In this document: piece by piece, positions 51,547 to 59,705 of the stretch
How the letters are laid out: each line of letters opens with the position of its first letter
How positions within the stretch are numbered: position 1 is the first letter of the stretch
Notes under the pieces: model-generated
Databases searched by the model: none
What the model was told of the DNA's origin: nothing
The model's input: only the letters and a program-made list of their open reading frames with translations
Position numbers and translations under genes: made by a program
NCBI GenBank assembly: GCA_964468045.1
Contig: CAYXTO010000005.1
Span: 178,103 to 242,102 of the forward strand
Origin: JAWKXU01 sp964468045
GTDB lineage: Bacteria; Pseudomonadota; Alphaproteobacteria; Sphingomonadales; Sphingomonadaceae
Direction: 5' to 3'
Length of the DNA stretch: 64,000 nucleotides

Positions 51547-52200
51547 TCAGCCTGTGGATGGCGGCAGGAAAAGGGCCGCCACGATCTGCCGCATGGTGTC
51601 TTCCAGCGCGTTCTCGAAATCCTCGGTCGCCCGTCCCGCTTCCAGATCGCGGGTATAGACGGCCAGCAGATTGAGAAACATGAAGCAGGCGGTGATGAGC
51701 CGTCTCTGCGCCGCGCTGTCGCTCAGGAAACTCAGCTTTTGCCGCAGGAGATGGAGCGTTCTCCTGAGGCCGTCCGGCAGATTTCCTCCGAAGCGGCCAT
51801 ATTCCGCGTCCGAATTGCGCAGGAGATACTGGCACAGGAAATTGGCGTAGCTGTGGTCGCCGAACTTATCGATCAGCGCAAGCTGGGGCAGGAAGATCAC
51901 GTCGGCAATCGTGCGCGGATTCTCCAGCCGCCGCTCCTGTTCCGCCAGGGCGATCATTTCCAGGCGATGGGCATCCATCTGCTGCATCCGATAATCGAAG
52001 ATGGCCTGGACCAGCCCGTCGCGAGAACCGAAATGATATTGAACGGCATGATGGTTCTTCTGGCCGGAGCTGGCGGCGATCCTGCGCAGGGAAACGCCAT
52101 CGATCCCCTCGCGCGCGAACAGCACTTCGGCGGACAGAATCATCTTGGTCCGGCTGTCGAGTTCCCTGCTGAGTATTTCGGCGATCGCCGTCATTTCCAT
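51547..52200 (-). CDS. TetR-family regulator (class-C candidate)
   Basis: 217 residues. HTH: TKMILSAEVLFAREGIDGVSLRRIAASSGQKNHHAVQYHFGSRDGLVQAIF; the HAVQYHFGSR recognition region differs from the other three TetR proteins of the window and belongs to a larger-ligand-domain branch. Operator C3 lies 70 bp upstream, between it and the LLM gene at 52362, making it the best candidate for class-C sites and possibly autoregulated. ATG at 52200 with AAAGG upstream. Confidence 0.86.
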   Translation of the reverse strand: MEMTAIAEILSRELDSRTKMILSAEVLFAREGIDGVSLRRIAASSGQKNHHAVQYHFGSRDGLVQAIFDYRMQQMDAHRLEMIALAEQERRLENPRTIADVIFLPQLALIDKFGDHSYANFLCQYLLRNSDAEYGRFGGNLPDGLRRTLHLLRQKLSFLSDSAAQRRLITACFMFLNLLAVYTRDLEAGRATEDFENALEDTMRQIVAALFLPPSTG

Positions 52201-52269
52201 CAAACCTTTGCCATGCGATTTTCCTGCTTCTTGGCCGCAAACCGGCAGGATTTGAAGCCTTTACGTCAT

Positions 52270-52321
52270 AGTCAACGTGAGCGTAGATTTACCTTGACTT
52301 GGGCGGCCCCTGGGATAGTCT
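52270..52321 (+). promoter_or_regulatory. Class-C operator C3 with promoter for LLM 3
   Basis: AGTCAACG-TGAG-CGTAGATT (52270-52289), right arm imperfect. Just downstream: TTGACT (52294-52299), 16 bases, TAGTCT (52316-52321). A small 6-4-6 dyad TAAGCC-AAAT-GGCTTA (52321-52336) follows in the leader. Confidence 0.6.
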
Positions 52322-52361
52322 AAGCCAAATGGCTTAAAAATCAAATCAGGAGAGATTCGCG

Positions 52362-53504
52362 ATGGCTATGGAAACAGGCGTCATTTTCCATCCCTACATG
52401 CGCCCGGGCCGCACTGCCCGGCAGACCTTCGAGTGGGGTGTCCAGAGCTCGGTGGCCGCCGACAAGGCAGGCTTCACCAGCATGATGATTTCCGAGCATG
52501 CCTCGCAAATCTGGGAAAATATCCCAAATCCCGAGCTGATCATGGCGGCCGCCGCGTTGCAGACCAAGAATATCCACTTTGCGCCGATGGCCCACATTCT
52601 GCCGCACCAGCATCCGACCAAGCTGGCGATGATGGTGGGCTGGCTCTCGCAGATCCTTGAAGGCCGCTATTTCATGGGCATCGGTGCGGGAGCCTATCCG
52701 CTGGCCTCGTACATGCACGGCATCCGCGGCGACGATCAGAAGACGGAAAACCTCAACCGGATGGTCCGTGAATCGCTCGATATCATGGAAAAGATCTGGA
52801 AGCGCGAGCCGTTCTTCTACGAGGGCGAGTTCTGGAGCGCGGGCTTCCCTGAAGAGGAGCCGGCCGAGACGGAAGAGGACGAGCAGCACAAGCTTGCCAA
52901 CTATTCGCCATGGAACGGCGCCTTCCCGGAATTCGCGGTGACGGGCTTCAGCTATAATTCGCCGTCGATGAAGCTGGCCGGTGAGCGCAACTTCAAGCCC
53001 GTCTCGATCTATTCGGGCCTCGATGCGCTGAAGAAGCACTGGGAAGTCTATTCCGAAGCCAACATCAAGGCCGGCTACACGCCCAATCGGGCGCGCCACG
53101 CGGTTTCGCAGACCGTCTTCGTCGCGGACACTGACGCCGAGGCGAAGAAGGAAGTGATGGAAGGGCCGATCGGCTATTGCTTCGATCGCTACCTGATCCC
53201 GATCTGGCGCCGCTTCGGCATGATGGACGGTTTCGCCAAGGATGCCGGGATCGATCCGCTCAAGGCCGATCTGGAGTTCCTGGTCGACAATGTATTCGTC
53301 GTCGGCTCCCCCGATACCGTCGTCGAGAAGCTCAATGCGCTGTTCGAGAAGTGCGGTGGCTGGGGGACGCTGCAGATCGAATCGCACGATTACTATGACG
53401 ATCCCGCCCCCTGGTTCCACTCGCTGGAACTGGCGGCGAAGGAAGTCGCGCCCCGGATCAAGCTGCCCGATCAGCAGCGGGCGCCGGAAGGAGCGGACGC
53501 ATAA
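52362..53504 (+). CDS. LLM-class flavin-dependent oxidoreductase 3
   Basis: 380 residues. METGVIFHPYMRPGRTARQTFEWGVQSSVAADKAGFTSMMISEHASQIWENIPNPE and FAPMAHILPHQHPTKLAMMVGWLSQILEGRYFMGIGAGAYP show a paralogue of LLM 2 (42266). It has an extra acidic insertion (EEEPAETEEDEQ, near residue 165). FMNH2-dependent monooxygenase of unknown substrate, possibly a type II BVMO. First gene of the unit with the membrane proteins at 53543-55205. Confidence 0.88.
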   Translation: MAMETGVIFHPYMRPGRTARQTFEWGVQSSVAADKAGFTSMMISEHASQIWENIPNPELIMAAAALQTKNIHFAPMAHILPHQHPTKLAMMVGWLSQILEGRYFMGIGAGAYPLASYMHGIRGDDQKTENLNRMVRESLDIMEKIWKREPFFYEGEFWSAGFPEEEPAETEEDEQHKLANYSPWNGAFPEFAVTGFSYNSPSMKLAGERNFKPVSIYSGLDALKKHWEVYSEANIKAGYTPNRARHAVSQTVFVADTDAEAKKEVMEGPIGYCFDRYLIPIWRRFGMMDGFAKDAGIDPLKADLEFLVDNVFVVGSPDTVVEKLNALFEKCGGWGTLQIESHDYYDDPAPWFHSLELAAKEVAPRIKLPDQQRAPEGADA

Positions 53505-53542
53505 TATAAAGATCAATCTGAAGATTGAATGGGAGTGGGGAA

Positions 53543-54277
53543 ATGGATGAAACTACCAAGAGAGCTATAGAACGCGGCGTGGCATGGACCGGGCCGATCT
53601 TTGTCGTCGGCTATTTCCTGTTCTGGGGGGTGCTGGGCAGGAATATCCCGCCGCCGAACATGATGGCGATGACGGGCGAACAGCTCGTTGCCGAATATTA
53701 CAGCCAGCCTACCGTTGCAATCGGCATGGTAGGCTCTGCGACTTTCGGCCTTTTCTACACCATCTGGTCCTGCCTGCTGGCCTCGACCATGCGCGACGAA
53801 AACGGTTCGATGGGCGTGCTCAGCCTGATGGAGCTTTCCGGCGGCATTCTCACCGGCTGGCTGCTGGCCTTCTGTCCCGCCATCTGGGCGAGCTGCGCCG
53901 TGCTGGCGCATCAAGTGGATCCGGACGTCATCAAGATGGCCCATACCTTCACCTGGATCATCTATGACTGCACCTACATGATCACCACCATGCAGATGTT
54001 CGGAGTGGGGCTCTGGACCGTGCTGAACAAGCGGCAGGTCATCGTGCCGGCCTGGGCGGGCTGGACCGCCATTGCCATCGGTGCGGCCTTCATCGCCCTT
54101 GTGTTCGTTCCCTTCGTTACCGAGGGTCCGTTCACCGTTGATGGGATCTGGAATTACTGGCTTATCTTCGGCATGTGGCTCTTCGCCTATTTCGCGGTGT
54201 ATAATTTCTACCTGCTGAAGCATGTGTATCGCTCGCCCGATCAGCAAAGGATCGCGGCTGGCTTCGCCATGGCCTGA
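53543..54277 (+). CDS. Six-helix membrane protein of unknown function
   Basis: 244 residues with about six hydrophobic helices (WTGPIFVVGYFLFWGVLG, VAIGMVGSATFGLFYTIWSCLLA, GGILTGWLLAFCPAIWASCAV, WTAIAIGAAFIALVFVPF, YWLIFGMWLFAYFAVYNFYLL and others). No transporter or enzyme signature recognised. Placed 38 bp after LLM 3 and before oxidase-subunit-like genes, so a role linked to them or to uptake is possible. GGGAGTGGGG precedes the ATG at 53543. Confidence 0.7.
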   Translation: MDETTKRAIERGVAWTGPIFVVGYFLFWGVLGRNIPPPNMMAMTGEQLVAEYYSQPTVAIGMVGSATFGLFYTIWSCLLASTMRDENGSMGVLSLMELSGGILTGWLLAFCPAIWASCAVLAHQVDPDVIKMAHTFTWIIYDCTYMITTMQMFGVGLWTVLNKRQVIVPAWAGWTAIAIGAAFIALVFVPFVTEGPFTVDGIWNYWLIFGMWLFAYFAVYNFYLLKHVYRSPDQQRIAAGFAMA

Positions 54278-54351
54278 CCGGCTGAACCGCTACTGAGCAA
54301 GGCTGCATTCGCCGGGGGCGAGTGCAGCCTCGCCAACAGGATTGCCCGGAC

Positions 54352-54948
54352 GTGGCTGAAAACGACAGGCGGGGAAATCCCGACGGGCTGCATGTCGGCC
54401 CGGGGACGAACGGCATCTGGACCTTCGTCTTCATCGACATGATCGTCTTCCTGATGTTCTTTCTGGTCTATCTGACCGAAAGGCATCGGCTGGATGAGGT
54501 GTTCGTGGAAGCGCAACACCGGCTCACGCCTTGGGTGGCGCTGTTGAGCACGCTGGCGCTGCTTACGAGCAGCTGGTGCATGGCCGAAGCGGTCCATGCC
54601 GCGCGCCGCAATGCATCCGCCGCCGTCAGAAGCTGGCTGACCTCCGCCCTGCTGCTTGGCGCCTTTTTCATAGCGAGCAAGTTCGTGGAATATGGCACCA
54701 AGTTTGCCGACGGGATCACTCCCGCCACCAACGGCTTCTTCACCTTCTACTTCCTGATCACCGGGATCCACTTCCTCCACGTATGCGGAGGAATGGTGTT
54801 CATGGGCCATTGCCGGGCGAGCGCGGCGGCTGAGACCGGCACCGCGAGCTATACAAGCAAGATCGAGAATGTGGGCCTGTTCTGGCACTTCGTCGACATC
54901 TTGTGGCTGTTCATCTTCCCGATGCTCTATCTGACGGAAATCCTCTGA
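54352..54948 (+). CDS. Cytochrome c oxidase subunit III-like protein (NorE-like), orphan
   Basis: About 198 residues with five helices. GTNGIWTFVFIDMIVFLMFFLVYLTER and the late FYFLITGIHFLHVCGGMVFMG...VGLFWHFVDILWLFIFPMLYL are diagnostic of subunit III/NorE proteins. No oxidase subunit I or II is present, so it is not a complete oxidase; NorE/NorF-type accessory pairs occur without catalytic subunits. The start is a GTG at 54352 by similarity of the N-terminus. Overlaps the subunit IV-like gene by one base. Confidence 0.8.
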   Translation: MAENDRRGNPDGLHVGPGTNGIWTFVFIDMIVFLMFFLVYLTERHRLDEVFVEAQHRLTPWVALLSTLALLTSSWCMAEAVHAARRNASAAVRSWLTSALLLGAFFIASKFVEYGTKFADGITPATNGFFTFYFLITGIHFLHVCGGMVFMGHCRASAAAETGTASYTSKIENVGLFWHFVDILWLFIFPMLYLTEIL

Positions 54949-55205
54949 TGCTGCGCAAGCTGTCTCTCCCGGCCCGTATCTGGCTAATCCTGGTGGCGCT
55001 GACCGGGCTGTCGATTGTCCTTGCCGAACAGCTTGGCCTGCGCGCACTGGCTGTGGCCGGCATATTCCTCATCGCCGCCGCCAAGGCCGAACTGGTCATG
55101 CGGCACTACATGGAACTGGGCCTGACCGAGCGCCATTGGCTGATCATGTATTCGATCTGGCTGGCGGTGGTCACGATGATGCTGGTGATCGGCCACCTGC
55201 TCTAG
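54948..55205 (+). CDS. Cytochrome c oxidase subunit IV-like small membrane protein (NorF-like)
   Basis: 85 residues with three short hydrophobic helices (IWLILVALTGLSIVLAE, LAVAGIFLIAAAKAELVMRHYMEL, WLIMYSIWLAVVTMMLVIGHLL). AKAELVMRHYMEL is the hallmark of prokaryotic COX4/NorF proteins. Starts at the TGATG shared with the subunit III-like gene, so the two are certainly co-translated. Confidence 0.8.
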   Translation: MLRKLSLPARIWLILVALTGLSIVLAEQLGLRALAVAGIFLIAAAKAELVMRHYMELGLTERHWLIMYSIWLAVVTMMLVIGHLL

Positions 55206-55246
55206 GGTCAGGACCCAGGGTTGGGGAAAGCCTTGCGATGGTGGGT

Positions 55247-56254
55247 TCATTCGTGAATTTGCAGGATGACCTTGCCGAGATAGCCGCCATTGAACAGCCC
55301 CGCGAAGGCATCGGCCGCCCTGTCCAGGCCGTCGATGATCGTTTCGAAGGGCCTGATCCGTCCGTCCATTGCCCGAACCTTGAGCCATTCGACGATTTCC
55401 GCATTCTCCTGCGGGGTGAGCAGGAAGGCGTTGAAGCCGCGTAGCGACAGGGACTTTTCGATCACGGAGAAGAAATCAGCGGGTCCGCGCCGGTAATCTC
55501 CAGCCTCATACCGGGATATCGCCCCGCACAGGGCAATGCGTCCATAAGGCTTCATTCTTCCCAGCAGGCATTCGAGGATCGGTCCGCCGACATTGTCGAA
55601 ATAGCAGTCCACGCCCTCCGGCGCCTCGCGGGCGAGGAACGCTTCGGTCGCCTCCTGCCTGTAGTCGGATACGGCGTCGATACCCGCTTCCTGCAAGAGC
55701 CAGGATGCTTTCTCGGGAGAGCTGCAGGTTCCGAGCACGCGCGCTCCCCGCAGCTTGGCGAGCTGGACCGCGATCGAGCCGACCGCACCAGATGCACCCG
55801 ATATGAATACGGTTTCACCGGGTTCGGGCGCGAGCACGTCCTCCACCCCTAGGTAGGCGGTCACTCCGGTCAGGCCGAGCAAGCCGAGGTGCCAGTGCGG
55901 CGGGACATCGGAGCTGACGGGAGTGAGATGATCCGGACGCGCGATGAAGCGCGAGCGCCAGCCCATGTTGCTGAGAACCCGCGAACCTTGCGGGATCCCG
56001 GGATCGAGGGAATGCTCCACGATCCCGATCGCGGCGCCTTGCATTACCTCGCCCGGTTGCAGCGGGGCGAGGAAGCCTTGCCGGTCGCCCAGGCCGAGCC
56101 GCATATAGGGATCGACCGACATCCATTCGTTGCGGACCAGAATATCGTTCGGGCCGGGTTCGGGCAGCGCGCTCTCGACCACCCGAAAGTCGCTTGCCCG
56201 GATTTGCCCCTCCGGCTGCCGGGAAAGCTGCACCTGACGCGTCGGGATCCCCAT
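55247..56254 (-). CDS. Zinc-independent NADP-dependent MDR oxidoreductase (CurA/LTB4-DH-like)
   Basis: 335 residues. SVDPYMRLGL, VFISGASGAVGSIAVQLAKLRGARVLGTCSS (NADP loop) and DCYFDNVGGPILE are typical of prostaglandin reductase/leukotriene dehydrogenase-like double-bond reductases. Likely reduces an alpha,beta-unsaturated ketone or aldehyde. It follows the LLM gene by 16 bp on the same strand, so co-transcription from the class-D promoter is likely. Confidence 0.9.
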   Translation of the reverse strand: MGIPTRQVQLSRQPEGQIRASDFRVVESALPEPGPNDILVRNEWMSVDPYMRLGLGDRQGFLAPLQPGEVMQGAAIGIVEHSLDPGIPQGSRVLSNMGWRSRFIARPDHLTPVSSDVPPHWHLGLLGLTGVTAYLGVEDVLAPEPGETVFISGASGAVGSIAVQLAKLRGARVLGTCSSPEKASWLLQEAGIDAVSDYRQEATEAFLAREAPEGVDCYFDNVGGPILECLLGRMKPYGRIALCGAISRYEAGDYRRGPADFFSVIEKSLSLRGFNAFLLTPQENAEIVEWLKVRAMDGRIRPFETIIDGLDRAADAFAGLFNGGYLGKVILQIHE

Positions 56255-56270
56255 GGACAGGTTTGGGCGG

Positions 56271-57356
56271 TCAGGCTGCGACGCGGCTGCGCGCGCTCAT
56301 CTTGCGCAATTCCGGCATGACCTGTTCGGCGAACAGCTTCAGGCTGTTCTGCGCCACAGGGAACGGAATGCCGCCGGATGACACGATCAGCATCGCGTTG
56401 AAATCGCCGACCAGTTCCATCCGCTCGCGATATTTCTCGACGACCTGCTTCGGGGTGCCATAATTCTGCGCCTCGATATAGGTCTTCTGGGATTCCTCCA
56501 GTCCCGCCGACTTGATCAGGTCTGCTCCGGCCTGATAGCTTTCATAGCCGCGGATATTCTTGAAGTGATCGCCGGCGAATTCGTAATGGTCGGTCACGGC
56601 AATGAAGTGGTTGCCGATATGCTCGTAAGCCAGGCGCCGAGCTTCTTCCTCGTCCTCGTGGATCACCGTCACATCGGTCAGTACCGGCGGCGGCGCCTCG
56701 CGCTCATGAACCTTGCTGAAGCGCTCCCGATAGAGCTCGATCATCGGCATGTGGCGTTCGAAGGCGAACTGGATGAAGGTCATCATCGAGCCGCCCAGCT
56801 CTGCCGCGGCTTCCGCTGAATCGTTGGACATCGCCACGCAATAGAGCGCATCGCGATAGCCGCGCAGCGGCCGCGGGCGGATGTCCACGCGCGGCTGCTG
56901 GAACAGTTCCGTATCGCTTTCCATGTAGCCCTTGTCGAGCGCGTCCAGCACCAGGCGGGCGCCTTCCTCGAAGCGGCCCCGCGCCTCTTCCATGGGCACG
57001 CGGAAGCCGCGATATTCGCGGCGGGCGAGACCCCGCCCGATCCCGAGCGCGACCCGGCCGGGTGCGAAATATTCGAGGACGGCCATCTTTTCCGCGACGC
57101 GCAGTGGATCGTTCCAAGGCAGGATTACCGCGCCCGGAACCAGCTTGGCATTCTTGGTCCGGGTGGCGAGATAGGAGAGATACTGGATGTTGTCTGGGCA
57201 GAGCCCATAGTCCTCGAAATGATGTTCGACGCACCAGAGTGAGTCGAAACCGAGACGATCAGCGGCGATGGCAAGATCGATCTCACCCTCGAACATCTGC
57301 TGATCGTTGAGATCCTTGTGCCAGTTCTGCATGACATTCAGATGGCCGATTTCCAT
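56271..57356 (-). CDS. LLM-class flavin-dependent oxidoreductase 4
   Basis: 361 residues. MEIGHLNVMQNW, DRLGFDSLWCVEHHFEDYGLCPDNIQYLSYLATRTKNAKLVPGAVILPWNDPLRVAEKMAVLEYFAPGRVALGIGRG is a classic LLM monooxygenase. It is a different subgroup from LLM 2 and 3. The real start is the ATG at 57356 with GGGAG upstream; the frame runs open to 57608 but that part is not protein-like. Its promoter carries operator D2. Confidence 0.88.
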   Translation of the reverse strand: MEIGHLNVMQNWHKDLNDQQMFEGEIDLAIAADRLGFDSLWCVEHHFEDYGLCPDNIQYLSYLATRTKNAKLVPGAVILPWNDPLRVAEKMAVLEYFAPGRVALGIGRGLARREYRGFRVPMEEARGRFEEGARLVLDALDKGYMESDTELFQQPRVDIRPRPLRGYRDALYCVAMSNDSAEAAAELGGSMMTFIQFAFERHMPMIELYRERFSKVHEREAPPPVLTDVTVIHEDEEEARRLAYEHIGNHFIAVTDHYEFAGDHFKNIRGYESYQAGADLIKSAGLEESQKTYIEAQNYGTPKQVVEKYRERMELVGDFNAMLIVSSGGIPFPVAQNSLKLFAEQVMPELRKMSARSRVAA

Positions 57357-57411
57357 AGCATCACTCCCGTTTCGCGCCGTTTCCGGATTGGTTCTCTTGT
57401 CTCTGCATGCA

Positions 57412-57454
57412 GGCATAAGCGCTTGGGAATGTCTTTGCAACACGCATGTTGTGA
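57412..57454 (-). promoter_or_regulatory. Promoter with class-D operator D2 for the LLM 4-MDR unit
   Basis: TTGCAACA-CGCA-TGTTGTGA (57435-57454). Minus strand: TTGCAA (57440-57435), 17 bases, TATGCC (57417-57412); the -35 is the operator's outer arm. The left arm TTGCAACA equals that of D1 at 31472. Confidence 0.62.
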
Positions 57455-57773
57455 AACGCATCCCACATCGCGGTCGGAGCCCTTGCTTCTCGTGCCCGGA
57501 ACAAGACGGTTTGCGGGGGTGACTTTCTCCTGTTGCGCGGCAGGTCGCTCGGTGCCGGGTGCCTGCCGGGAGAAAATCCTCATGGGATAGATCGCATGAT
57601 TTATTCATTTGAAATATAATTATTAATTATGGGTCCTACACTGATCGGGCCCGGCTTGGGAGAAGCGCGACGTCCGCTGGCCGAGGCGTCCGGTTGATCC
57701 AGCGCAGTTCCTTCGCATCCCAGGTTTCCGCCGGCAGCTGTTACGCAGCAAGGGCGAAGCGCTGGCTCCAAAA

Positions 57774-57827
57774 TTACAACAGGTGTGTTTCAAAGTTCTT
57801 GCCAAGGGATTTCGCGCCGCTTAGCTA
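57774..57827 (+). promoter_or_regulatory. Class-D operator D3 with promoter for the esterase-BVMO operon
   Basis: TTACAACA-GGTG-TGTTTCAA (57774-57793), imperfect arms. Five bases downstream: TTGCCA (57799-57804), 17 bases, TAGCTA (57822-57827). Leader of about 100 bases to the ATG at 57938. Confidence 0.58.
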
Positions 57828-57937
57828 TGTTTTCGACTCATCCGGCCGCTGGCGGGGAGAGGGAATTGCGCAGCAGCAATGAAACAATAAGGATGCCGCC
57901 GGCACGAGCGGCCCGATGCGGAGAGAGAGACGCGTAA

Positions 57938-58846
57938 ATGCCAAGCCCTGAATCCGAAGCCGTCCTGCGCCTCAACAGCGAATTGCGCGACGCCTGGCTG
58001 GCGGACCCGAACTACACGATAGAGGATCTGCGGCGGATATTCGAGGAATGGCTGGGCCAATTGGCGATTCCCGGCGACACGAAGTTTACGGATGTGACCT
58101 GCAACGGAGTCCGCTCGATCTGGGCCGATGCTCCGTCCGCCGATCCGGATCGCGTGATCGTGCACTTCCATTCGGGCGGATATGTCGTGGGTTCGGCGAA
58201 GGGCTATCGTTCCTTCGGTGGCCATCTGTCCGGCGCGACGGGATGTCGTGTCTTGCTCGCCGGATATCGTCTTGCGCCCGACCATCCATCTCCAGCCGGT
58301 GTGGATGATGGCATTGCGGTTTATAAATGGCTGCTGTCGGGGGGATATTCTCCGGAAAAAATAGTGCTTTGCGGGGATTCCGGCGGAGGCGGGCTGGTTC
58401 TCGCCGCACTTCAGAAACTGCGCGATCAAGGCGTTGCGCTTCCGGCGGCCGGCATAGCGATTTCGCCTTTGACGGATTTTGCGCGCACCGGGGAATCCTA
58501 TCAGTCCAATATTCCGCATGATCCCCTGGTCACGACCGATTTCCTCGGCGCTCTGGGCACACTTTACTGTGGCGACCGCGATCCGAGAGATCCTGAGCTT
58601 TCCCCGCTCTATGGCGATTGGAGCGGTTTGCCGCCGCTCCTCATTCTCGCAGGCGAAATCGAAATGATGCGCGACGACGGCAAGCTCGCGGCCCAAGCGG
58701 CCCAGCGAGCTGGCGTGGATGCAACCTATTTCGAGGGCGAAGGCATGGCCCATATTTGGACTCTGTACGCCGACCGGCTGCCGGAGGCGCGGGAAGGGCT
58801 GGCGCTGATCGCTCAATTCGTGAACCGGCATACTCGGGAATCGTGA
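57938..58846 (+). CDS. HSL-family alpha/beta hydrolase (lactone/ester hydrolase candidate)
   Basis: 302 residues. Oxyanion HSGGY (HGGG-type motif, residues about 79-83), nucleophile Ser in GDSGGGG, late His in GMAHIW. This is the hormone-sensitive-lipase family, which includes the monoterpene epsilon-lactone hydrolase MlhB. In an operon with a BVMO it most likely opens the lactone produced by that enzyme. Cytoplasmic, no signal peptide. Overlaps the SDR gene by GTGA. Confidence 0.88.
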   Translation: MPSPESEAVLRLNSELRDAWLADPNYTIEDLRRIFEEWLGQLAIPGDTKFTDVTCNGVRSIWADAPSADPDRVIVHFHSGGYVVGSAKGYRSFGGHLSGATGCRVLLAGYRLAPDHPSPAGVDDGIAVYKWLLSGGYSPEKIVLCGDSGGGGLVLAALQKLRDQGVALPAAGIAISPLTDFARTGESYQSNIPHDPLVTTDFLGALGTLYCGDRDPRDPELSPLYGDWSGLPPLLILAGEIEMMRDDGKLAAQAAQRAGVDATYFEGEGMAHIWTLYADRLPEAREGLALIAQFVNRHTRES

Positions 58847-59643
58847 GCGTGTCCGCCAACTCGACAGTCATCGTAACCGGGGGCGGTTCCGGAATCGGCG
58901 CGGGGACTGCCCGTCTCCTGGCCGAGCGAGGCAATCGTGTGGTCGTGGCGGACTATCGCGAGGACGCCGCCGAAGCCGTCGCCCAGGACATCGAACGCGC
59001 CGGCAGGCGGGCGATAGCGGTCCATCTTGACGTTGCCGACGCGGATTCGTGCGAGCGGCTTTACCGGTCGCTGGCCGATGCCGGGCTGGTGGCGACCGGG
59101 CTGGTCAATTGCGCGGGCATCACCATCGGCTGCCCGTTCGAGGATTTTCCGCTCGATGACTGGAAGCGGGTGGTCGATACCAATCTTGTCGGCGCCATGA
59201 TCATGTCGCAGCGCTTTGTCCGCCAGTTGGGCGGCGCGCCCGGCGCTATCGTCAATGTGACCTCGGTGATGGCCCACTTCGCAGGCGCCAATCTCTCGCC
59301 CTATATCTCGGCCAAGGGCGGGCTGGCGATGTTGACCCGCGCGCTGGCGGTGGAGCTTGCGGGGCGTAACGTCCGGGTCAACGCGGTCAGCCCGGGCTAT
59401 ATCGAGACCGGCATGACCGAGCGGGTGCTGAAGGTCGAGCGCTATGCTGCTGCCGTGCTCGCCCGCACTCCGCTGGGGCGGTTTGGTGCTCCCCGGGATG
59501 TGGCGAAGGTGATCGCCTTTCTGCTGTCGGACGAAGCCGGATACGTCACCGGCCAGGTGCTGCCGGTTGATGGCGGCATGACGGCGGGCGATACCATGCT
59601 GACATCGCCGTCACGGCAGGAGATCGAGCAAGCCAATCGATGA
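58843..59643 (+). CDS. Short-chain dehydrogenase/reductase
   Basis: 266 residues. TGGGSGIGAGTARLL cofactor loop, VNCAGITIG, Ser-Tyr-Lys in VNVTSVMAHFAGANLSPYISAKGG. Probably oxidises a hydroxyl group to the ketone or acid needed in the same operon. The start is the GTG at 58843, whose GTGA contains the esterase stop; the frame continues upstream without meaning. Confidence 0.88.
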   Translation: MSVSANSTVIVTGGGSGIGAGTARLLAERGNRVVVADYREDAAEAVAQDIERAGRRAIAVHLDVADADSCERLYRSLADAGLVATGLVNCAGITIGCPFEDFPLDDWKRVVDTNLVGAMIMSQRFVRQLGGAPGAIVNVTSVMAHFAGANLSPYISAKGGLAMLTRALAVELAGRNVRVNAVSPGYIETGMTERVLKVERYAAAVLARTPLGRFGAPRDVAKVIAFLLSDEAGYVTGQVLPVDGGMTAGDTMLTSPSRQEIEQANR

Positions 59644-59705
59644 TGCCACTGAAGTTTTCCGAACCTGCGGTGCAGGGACAGGACGAGAAATTTGGGAGAA
59701 AGCTT

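Larger units (their letters stand above)
57357..57937. other. Long divergent intergenic region of block D
   Basis: 581 bases between LLM 4 and the esterase operon, with class-D operators at 57435 and 57774 near the two outer promoters. The centre (about 57595-57635) is unusually AT-rich for this genome. No family-like coding sequence is visible; frames extending in from the flanking genes are unsupported. Confidence 0.6.

Noticed and set aside
51544..51549. Palindrome TGATCA shared by two convergent stop codons as a regulatory site
   Set aside because: TGA followed by TCA is what two abutting convergent stops produce; no further symmetry or hairpin surrounds it.
52321..52336. 6-4-6 dyad TAAGCC/GGCTTA in the LLM 3 leader as a terminator or riboswitch
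   Set aside because: The stem is short and AT-rich, lies at the predicted start of transcription, and no aptamer-like conserved structure surrounds it.
57357..57608. N-terminal extension of LLM 4 through the class-D operator
   Set aside because: Not protein-like, crosses the predicted promoter, and the ATG at 57356 gives the normal family start with a ribosome-binding site.
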